A DNA stretch of 64,000 nt, taken from DASRFR01 sp035651455 (GTDB taxonomy: Bacteria > Acidobacteriota > Terriglobia > Terriglobales > Acidobacteriaceae). The position numbers and the translations under genes are program-made. The stretch spans positions 310,001 to 374,000 of the forward strand of contig DASRFR010000029.1 in the NCBI GenBank assembly GCA_035651455.1, written 5' to 3'. Under the pieces are notes generated by a model, which was not told where the DNA came from, did not search any database, and saw only the letters and a list, made by a program, of their open reading frames with translations. Shown piece by piece: positions 58,825-64,000 of this stretch (position 1 is its first letter; the number at the start of each line of letters is the position of its first letter).

Positions 58825-59418
58825 TCAGCTGACGGGTTCGATTTCGGGATCGCGCGTGCCTTCTCGAATGGGGCGGTCACTACGAGCGAAGTCCGCTACC
58901 GCCTCCCCGGTGGCGGCGATGTGCTCAGCACCGGTCGTTTTCAGGATCTGCTTGGCTTTGCGGCACCACTTCGAATCGTCGCAGTGAACCGAGAGCAGGA
59001 TGCCCCCGCGACGGATGCGTCCCTCATAGCGCTTAGCTTCGTACTCCGGAAGTCCGAGACCAATCAAGGCTCCGGTGAAACCGCCGACGGTCCCGCCTGC
59101 TCCGATTCCCGCTAAGGCCGCGACCATAGGCCCGGCCGCCAAGAACGGCGCCATCCCAGGGAAGGCCAACATGCCGGCCCCTACCATCCAGCCGAGAACA
59201 CCGCCCACCACGGCTCCAGAACCCGCGCCCGCCGCCACACCCTCGGGAGCTTTTGTCACCTTGCGTGTCGCCAATTCTTTCGAGCCCAGGTTTTCCGGCA
59301 GCAGGACCGACACGTCCTCTTTACGGAATCCCGCCTCCCGCAACTCATGGACCCCCTGCTCCAGCATCTCGTACAGTCCATAGATGCCGAACACGGCAGT
59401 ATTTTTCCGAATCACCAT
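58825..59418 (-). CDS. glycine-zipper membrane-associated protein
   Basis: A 197-aa protein: an N-terminal alpha/beta domain (about 1-60, VFGIYGLYEMLEQGVHELRE) like the YflT/general stress domain, a glycine-zipper helical hairpin (about 62-125, GAGSGAVVGGVLGWMVGAGM; GIGAGGTVGGFTGALIGLGL), then a C-terminal domain with RIRRGGILLSVHCDD. The ATG at 59418 has AAGGA seven bases ahead; an upstream frame adds 19 residues without likeness. Function unknown; a stress-related membrane role is suggested by the family. Confidence 0.8.
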   Translation of the reverse strand: MVIRKNTAVFGIYGLYEMLEQGVHELREAGFRKEDVSVLLPENLGSKELATRKVTKAPEGVAAGAGSGAVVGGVLGWMVGAGMLAFPGMAPFLAAGPMVAALAGIGAGGTVGGFTGALIGLGLPEYEAKRYEGRIRRGGILLSVHCDDSKWCRKAKQILKTTGAEHIAATGEAVADFARSDRPIREGTRDPEIEPVS

Positions 59419-59677
59419 CCCAGAATCCTTCCGGCGGAAGAGGCGGCTCTCCAGCATTTGCAGCGGCGATCCCAAGTTTCTGCTACGGGTATTCAGAGAG
59501 CCATAGGGTAGAGTTTGTAGTTCGCGTCGGGAGTTTCCTTACCAGCCCTGGCTTTCGACGAGCTTACCGAAAGCGACAGGCATTCATCTGCTGTTAGGCC
59601 TGCACCAAAAAAGTTGCAAATCGCTTCCCGATGCCACAGTGTTTGTCGCTTTGTCGCGAGATCCACGCAGTGAAACG

Positions 59678-59839
59678 TCAGGCGCTGTCCTCGTACTTGC
59701 GCAGAACCGCGTATGTGGCGTCTTCTATGCGCGATAACACCGTCTCGCTTCGAGGCTGCGCCCTTCTTTCACCTTCCTGGGATGGGCTTGATTTCTCTTT
59801 CACTGGCTGGGCGCTCGGCAGGTCTATGCAAGTCCGCAT
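59678..59839 (-). CDS. 53-aa hypothetical protein in the 59419-60064 gap
   Basis: A short gene missed by usual length limits. It begins MRTCIDLPSAQPVKEK, continues through a charged Ser/Pro/Arg-rich middle, and ends SETVLSRIEDATYAVLRKYE-DSA and stop. GAGAGA lies seven bases before the ATG at 59839, and the C-terminal helix has an ordered, amphipathic pattern. Codon use looks normal for the window. No family was recognised. The rest of the 646-base gap holds only the terminator of the receiver-TonB gene. Confidence 0.5.
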   Translation of the reverse strand: MRTCIDLPSAQPVKEKSSPSQEGERRAQPRSETVLSRIEDATYAVLRKYEDSA

Positions 59840-60002
59840 AACAATCTCTCTCAGATCGCAGAATTATCCCGCTTCGCCACCCGGTTGAGGATTGCCGGGC
59901 TTGGTTCCTGGGCCGGCCAGCGGTGCTGGACGGCAGCATACGGGTTGCGGAATAAGGGGGCGACGACGCGCGGAGATCGGGTTGCCACTACCCCCAGCAG
60001 GC

Positions 60003-60037
60003 AAAAAAAAGAGGCGCGAGCTGTTTTTCCCGCGCCT
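60003..60037 (-). terminator. intrinsic terminator after the receiver-TonB gene
   Basis: AGGCGCG and CGCGCCT arms (60012-60018 and 60031-60037) form a stem on the minus strand followed by a run of eight T bases (60010-60003). It begins 28 bases after the stop at 60065. Confidence 0.85.
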
Positions 60038-60064
60038 TCCACGTCCCAATGCTAAGTTGGTTGA

Positions 60065-61909
60065 CTAATTGGGAAGCTTGAATCTCACCGTAATCTGCGT
60101 CTGCACCTCAACGGGCTGTCCGTCGAGAAAATATGGCTTGTATTTCCACTGGCGAACCGCGTCCACCGCAGCACGCGCGAGCAACTGCGGGCCGCTGACC
60201 ACTTTGAGATTTGAAATCGAGCCTTCCTTCGTAATTGTCGCCTGCAACTCTACGTCGCCGTCAATCCGCATGCTCAACGCCTGCGCCGGATAGACGGGTT
60301 GCACTCGCTTCAGCAACAGCCCGGTAGAGATCCCCTGAGATATGTTTACCATGTGCGGTGCGGCTCTAGGAACCGCTACTGGCGCATTGGTTACGCTGGC
60401 GAGCGCTTTGTCCGGGGAACTCGAGCCGATGCCCAAAGGAGCCGGGGCTAAGGCTTGATCCTCTGGCTGCGAGTTTGCCGACGAAGACGGTCGCACTGGG
60501 TCTTTTCTCACAGTCATCGGCTGAGACTCGGCGACGGTTACGGTCTTATCCTCAGCAATGATCTCGTGCGGCTCGGGCTTTGCTGCAGGCGCGACAGGCT
60601 TTGCGATTGACGATGCGCTGGGCTTGCTGGCTGCCGGTTGCTGCGAAAACGGCGCTGGCGCGGTCACCGTGGCATCCGCTTGCATGGGGGCCTCAGATGT
60701 CAGTTGTGCGCTGGACGACGGCATGCTGGCCTGAACCGGGGCTGGCTTGGACTGGCCGGCCTTACTGCGCATAGCATTCCATCCAAAATAGCCGCCCACG
60801 CACAGCACCAGAATGGCTGCTACGACAATGAAAGGTGTCTTGCTTCCTGCAGAGTGTTCCGCTGAATCTTTCGAGTCCAGGGTGGAGAAGGCTGTCGAAG
60901 ACATCACTGCCATTGCCGGCTTCGGTGCGCTCTTCGCGGCTTCGGGTTTCTCTTCAATTCTGGGGACGTCCAGTTCAGGTTCTAACCACTTAACAGACGG
61001 TGCTTCCTTGCTGCGTGCCGGAGCCGCTGCTGCGCCTTGTCCACCATGCCCGGAGGCGATGGGCGTGGCCACGGATTGCGGGGCAGGCTTCACAATCGCA
61101 GGCTTAGCAACCATTGGCTTCTGGCTCGCAGATTCAGACGCAGATGCACCGGAATCAGGGACTTCAGGGCTCGTAGCAGCAACGTTCGAGGAGTTCACGC
61201 TGGCCAACGGCGTTGCAAATGCAAGTGACGGCTTGGAGGTCGCGGCCGGCTGAGGAGGGGCTAATGGAGATTCATGCATCGACTCGAGCATTGCGGAATC
61301 GCCAGCATCCGGCTCGGGAGTTGCTTCGGGCTCTTTCTCAAACCCTCCGGGCGCTATCGACGCCGCAGGCGCCATCGTGACGGGCTCGGCCTTGGGTGCG
61401 AATACAAATGTCGAACGGGCTTGGGTTGGTGGCAAGGGCGGCTTCGAAGCAATCGAGGCTGGTGCTGCTGGACGCGTGGCTGTGGGCGGAGCAGATGCTT
61501 CCGGCTTATCCCCGGCTGGTGCCGGTTTGCCTGCCTCCGTTCCCTTGCGCAACAACCCGCGTGCTACTCGCAGTGTACCCTTGGACTGCTCAACATTAAT
61601 CGGTTTCGTAAGAACCAGGTTTGCCCCGATGCGGAATGCTTTCGCGACACCTGCCTGTCCTTCGACGACGGCCACGGCCAGAGAAGATTGATTCGAACTG
61701 GAGTTACGTGCGCTTTTGAAAAGCAACGTGGCATTCTGCTCGTTTTCGCAATCGACTACGATGGCGTCGAAGTGCTGCGCCATTAATTTTTTAACCGCAG
61801 CAAATGGTTCGGATGCGGTTTCAACCGTGAAGTCCAATTCAGTTAAAACCTGCGTCACCACGCGAGCGGTCTTCTCGTCGGGACAAAATAGGAGCGCTTG
61901 GTAACTCAT
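60065..61909 (-). CDS. receiver-like domain fused to a TonB C-terminal domain
   Basis: A 614-aa protein of unusual make-up. Residues 1-125 look like a response-regulator receiver (FCPDEKTARVV; HFDAIVVDCEN with a candidate acceptor Asp; LTKPINVEQS with the Lys). The Ser/Thr switch position appears replaced (AVAVVEG). A Pro/Ala-rich linker of about 230 residues leads to one helix (TPFIVVAAILVLCVGGYFGW, about 365-385). A second Pro/Ala-rich periplasmic linker follows, and a TonB C-terminal domain (about 525-614, RVQPVYPAQALSMRIDGDVE; AVDAVRQWKYKPYFLDGQPV). The ATG at 61909 follows an in-frame TTG. It could couple a cytosolic signal to the envelope. Confidence 0.85.
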   Translation of the reverse strand: MSYQALLFCPDEKTARVVTQVLTELDFTVETASEPFAAVKKLMAQHFDAIVVDCENEQNATLLFKSARNSSSNQSSLAVAVVEGQAGVAKAFRIGANLVLTKPINVEQSKGTLRVARGLLRKGTEAGKPAPAGDKPEASAPPTATRPAAPASIASKPPLPPTQARSTFVFAPKAEPVTMAPAASIAPGGFEKEPEATPEPDAGDSAMLESMHESPLAPPQPAATSKPSLAFATPLASVNSSNVAATSPEVPDSGASASESASQKPMVAKPAIVKPAPQSVATPIASGHGGQGAAAAPARSKEAPSVKWLEPELDVPRIEEKPEAAKSAPKPAMAVMSSTAFSTLDSKDSAEHSAGSKTPFIVVAAILVLCVGGYFGWNAMRSKAGQSKPAPVQASMPSSSAQLTSEAPMQADATVTAPAPFSQQPAASKPSASSIAKPVAPAAKPEPHEIIAEDKTVTVAESQPMTVRKDPVRPSSSANSQPEDQALAPAPLGIGSSSPDKALASVTNAPVAVPRAAPHMVNISQGISTGLLLKRVQPVYPAQALSMRIDGDVELQATITKEGSISNLKVVSGPQLLARAAVDAVRQWKYKPYFLDGQPVEVQTQITVRFKLPN

Positions 61910-62163
61910 GTGGTAATCGTAGGTACCCAAGCGTACCCCAGCAAGTTACGACGGTAATTTTTACGGCCTTCAGAAATTTCACCAAAATCACTCGATTTTA
62001 AGCGCTTTTCGGATTGGACATGGCGAACTCCGTCTCTGAATGGATTACTCCCGCTGCGCTGTGTTGTGACAGCGCGGTCGAGGCATTACTCTCGTCAAAC
62101 CCTTCATGTTGCTCCCGCGCAGATGCCAGAATTGTCGGAAACCTCCCGAGTACAATGAGCCCA

Positions 62164-62772
62164 ATGCGCGTGCCTTTGTGGTTGAAAATCGGATGGACGC
62201 TCTGGGTGATTCTCTGGGTGCCGATTTACTGGAGACAATACGGCCCGCAAACATTTCTGTACTTCTGCGATCTGGGGAATTTCCTCATTGCGGTCGCGCT
62301 GTGGACCGAGAGTTCGCTGATCTTCTCGTGGCAAGCAACTGGTCTACTGGTTTTTCAGACGCTCTACACTATCGACTTGCTTGGCGCGCTCTGCTGCGGA
62401 AGACATTGGATCGGCGGCACGGAATTCATGTTTGATGTCCATGTGCCGCTGCTGGTGCGCCTTTTGAGCCTGTTTCACGTCGTTACTCCAGCCCTCCTTC
62501 TATGGGCGGTATGGCGGCTCGGATACGACCCGCGCGGGTGGAAATTGCAGACGATTCTCACCTGGATCATTGTGCCCATTAATTATTTCTGGAAACCTGA
62601 GGCCGACGTCAATTTCGCCCGTGGTCTGTTTTTACGCCAACAGCACCTGGTGCCGGGACCGCTGTATGTGGCGGCCTATCTGATCGCCGTTCCGCTTTTG
62701 ATATACCTCCCCACCCACCTCGCCCTGCAACGTTGGGTTCGAAGCGGCCCCCTTCCCCAGCCTGTCAGTTAA
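62164..62772 (+). CDS. polytopic membrane protein, unknown function
   Basis: A 202-aa protein with five or six helices. It starts MRVPLWLKIGWTLWVILWVP, then YGPQTFLYFCDLGNFLIAVA and a C-terminal pair ending LVPGPLYVAAYLIAVPLLIY. A TACAAT box ends seven bases before this ATG, as at other genes here; an ATG at 62155 would add three residues. The frame is open 50 codons further upstream without helices. The WxxYGPQ...DLGN pattern is known from conserved membrane hypotheticals. Confidence 0.75.
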   Translation: MRVPLWLKIGWTLWVILWVPIYWRQYGPQTFLYFCDLGNFLIAVALWTESSLIFSWQATGLLVFQTLYTIDLLGALCCGRHWIGGTEFMFDVHVPLLVRLLSLFHVVTPALLLWAVWRLGYDPRGWKLQTILTWIIVPINYFWKPEADVNFARGLFLRQQHLVPGPLYVAAYLIAVPLLIYLPTHLALQRWVRSGPLPQPVS

Positions 62773-62812
62773 TCCGCAGTCTCTTTCCCGCAGCCATTTT
62801 CATGTCGATCAA

Positions 62813-64000
62813 TCAACTATCAACTTCTTGCAACGCCCGTTCTGCCGCATGCAGCAACGCTTGCGCACTCACCGGCCTGCCGGTAGCGTTCTTCATCCAC
62901 AAGTCCGGCGCGACACGGCCCATCTTTGCCATGCGCTCGAATTCTGAGCCCACGCTTCCCACCTTTCTCATCTGCTCTTCAATTTGAAACGCAATCAAGT
63001 GTCCGATCGGGTAATCAGGAATGTAAAGAAATGAGTCGATGATGTGCGAGTAGATCCCCAGCAGCACGACATCGCGAACGCGAAATACCGGCGCATAAAA
63101 CTTGTTCCATGTGCGTTTCGCGATTTCGAGCGTAGCCGACATCAACTCTCTCGTGCGGGCGTCCGGATGCTCGTACATCCATCGCCACACGGCCATATCC
63201 ACGAGTGCCACGCCGGCGATCTCATAGGTGCCCCAGAACTGGTTGAGTACCTTCGATGCTTCTGTCTTTTCATCCGGCCCGGCGAGGCCGAGCAACTCCA
63301 GGTCCCGACCTTGGAAAACGAAAGCAAACGCTTCGGTGAACGCCGTGTTGGGAACACCTTTCAACAGGGTGTGATCCACGTCGTAAATGGAGATAGTCTG
63401 TTCGACGTTGTGTCCCATTTCATGCGCGGCCACATTAAACCCCTTGTAATTCATCCCGTTCTGCCCGATGCGCGTGCGAAGGTGCGAACGTGCCCCTCGC
63501 ATTTCGGCGCCCATCGCATGACCCGAACCGCGCGCAGGATCCACGGCTATCCGGTCAGCGATGGTCCGCGCCCGTTCTTCGGAGAAGCCCAGTTTCAAGA
63601 GCAGAACGGGCATTTCTTTTTTATAAATTTCTGCGCTGGTATAGTGCTGGCCGACAATCCGGTCCAGTTCAGCCTCGCTGTACTGACTACTGGCCCGAAA
63701 GCCGTTGTACCAGATATCGAACGGCTCCAGTGGACGTCCAAGCCGTTTCTCAATCAGCGTCGCAAGCCGCGGAACCACTGGTGATTGGACCACTTCCTCC
63801 AGCATGGCCTGCACTCGCACTTCCGGCAATTCACGGTCTTCTTCAAAACGGCGAGCGATGTGCGTGGGGGCGCTCGGCGAATATGGGTCGGCGAGTCGCA
63901 CCGCGTGGAATGTCTTCAGCAACGTCGCGTAGCGCGTTGCCGGCTCAGGATCAGGTGAGATTGACTTCTCCCTTTGCTTCACGTCGGCGTCTTCGTAGTC
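62813..64000 (-). CDS. M2/M3-like metallopeptidase, 5' end outside the window
   Basis: The frame is open from 62813 to the right edge, so the N-terminus is missing; at least 395 residues are visible. The zinc site is HEMGH in FNVAAHEMGHNVEQTI with the third ligand probably the Glu in NTAFTEAFAFVFQG, the gluzincin arrangement of M2/M3/M32-type oligopeptidases. Helix-rich segments around it (ELPEVRVQAMLEEVVQ; FWGTYEIAGVALVDMAVW) fit the all-helical fold. The C-terminus is complete (HAAERALQEVDS). The exact family needs the missing part. Confidence 0.82.
   Translation of the reverse strand, partial: DYEDADVKQREKSISPDPEPATRYATLLKTFHAVRLADPYSPSAPTHIARRFEEDRELPEVRVQAMLEEVVQSPVVPRLATLIEKRLGRPLEPFDIWYNGFRASSQYSEAELDRIVGQHYTSAEIYKKEMPVLLLKLGFSEERARTIADRIAVDPARGSGHAMGAEMRGARSHLRTRIGQNGMNYKGFNVAAHEMGHNVEQTISIYDVDHTLLKGVPNTAFTEAFAFVFQGRDLELLGLAGPDEKTEASKVLNQFWGTYEIAGVALVDMAVWRWMYEHPDARTRELMSATLEIAKRTWNKFYAPVFRVRDVVLLGIYSHIIDSFLYIPDYPIGHLIAFQIEEQMRKVGSVGSEFERMAKMGRVAPDLWMKNATGRPVSAQALLHAAERALQEVDS

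Noticed and set aside
59864..60049. Minus-strand 61-aa frame in the 59419-60064 gap
   Set aside because: It overlaps the terminator of the upstream gene and shows no ordered pattern; the better gene here is at 59678-59839.
1..64000. tRNA, rRNA, tmRNA, CRISPR arrays, insertion sequences
   Set aside because: I looked for T-loop-like GGTTCRA patterns, direct repeats with regular spacing and transposase signatures on both strands and found none that hold up; a covariance-model search would be more sensitive.

Overview
The window looks like a chromosomal segment of a didermic, aerobic soil-type bacterium, most probably an Acidobacteriota member of the Terriglobia/Koribacter group. The reasons are: a complete alternative complex III (ACIII) operon in the usual ActABCDEF order leading into a SCO/cytochrome oxidase locus; LptD and several outer-membrane barrel proteins; FG-GAP and choice-of-anchor D (ASH) secreted proteins; small basic genes; and GC-rich coding sequence. 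This assignment is inference from gene content, not from a marker-gene search. No rRNA, tRNA, CRISPR array, integrase, transposase or phage module was recognised.

Layout. 1-8400 (minus strand): respiratory operon actA-actB-actC-actD-actE-actF, a small membrane protein and the start of a SCO copper chaperone, read from an extended -10 promoter near 8400. 8638-12700 (minus): tyrS, purN, purM and two very small genes. 12992-21857: a CoA-ligase/GNAT fusion, a secreted S10 carboxypeptidase, an amidase (minus), an aldehyde dehydrogenase, a lipid kinase and a small unknown. 21952-22452: two decayed gene remnants joined end to end. 22522-29712 (minus): YceH, an ACT-domain protein, a secreted amidohydrolase, an adenosine-deaminase-like enzyme, an amino-acid permease, an FG-GAP/ASH protein and a 53-aa basic protein. 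29827-36470 (mostly minus): UvrD/PcrA helicase, DUF971 protein, rpmB (plus), FKBP isomerase, RidA and the stringent-response enzyme Rel. 36698-38744 (plus): an SDR epimerase and two secreted cysteine-rich proteins behind a CRP/FNR-like palindrome, closed by a strong terminator. 38771-44333 (minus): gltX, a large permease and an RDD membrane protein. 44501-53460: lptD, larE, a coiled-coil porin, an HTH-TOBE regulator, a DUF4397 lipoprotein, a small barrel and a stand-alone GlmS-type isomerase domain. 53689-58812 (plus): response regulator, sensor kinase, second coiled-coil porin and a cupredoxin. 58825-64000: a glycine-zipper protein, a newly read 53-aa gene, a receiver-TonB fusion protein, a small membrane protein and an edge-truncated metallopeptidase.

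How the genes work together. ACIII passes electrons from quinol to periplasmic cytochrome c and on to the oxidase assembled with SCO help just outside the left edge. Most of the rest is housekeeping (translation, purine synthesis, stringent response, repair, LPS export) with envelope functions between. The accessory parts most worth attention are the paired Cys-rich secreted proteins (37693-38691) with a class-II-like CRP/FNR site, the two-component/porin/cupredoxin cluster, the receiver-TonB fusion, the double pseudogene, and a repeated pattern of -10 boxes lying directly against start codons, which suggests leaderless mRNAs.
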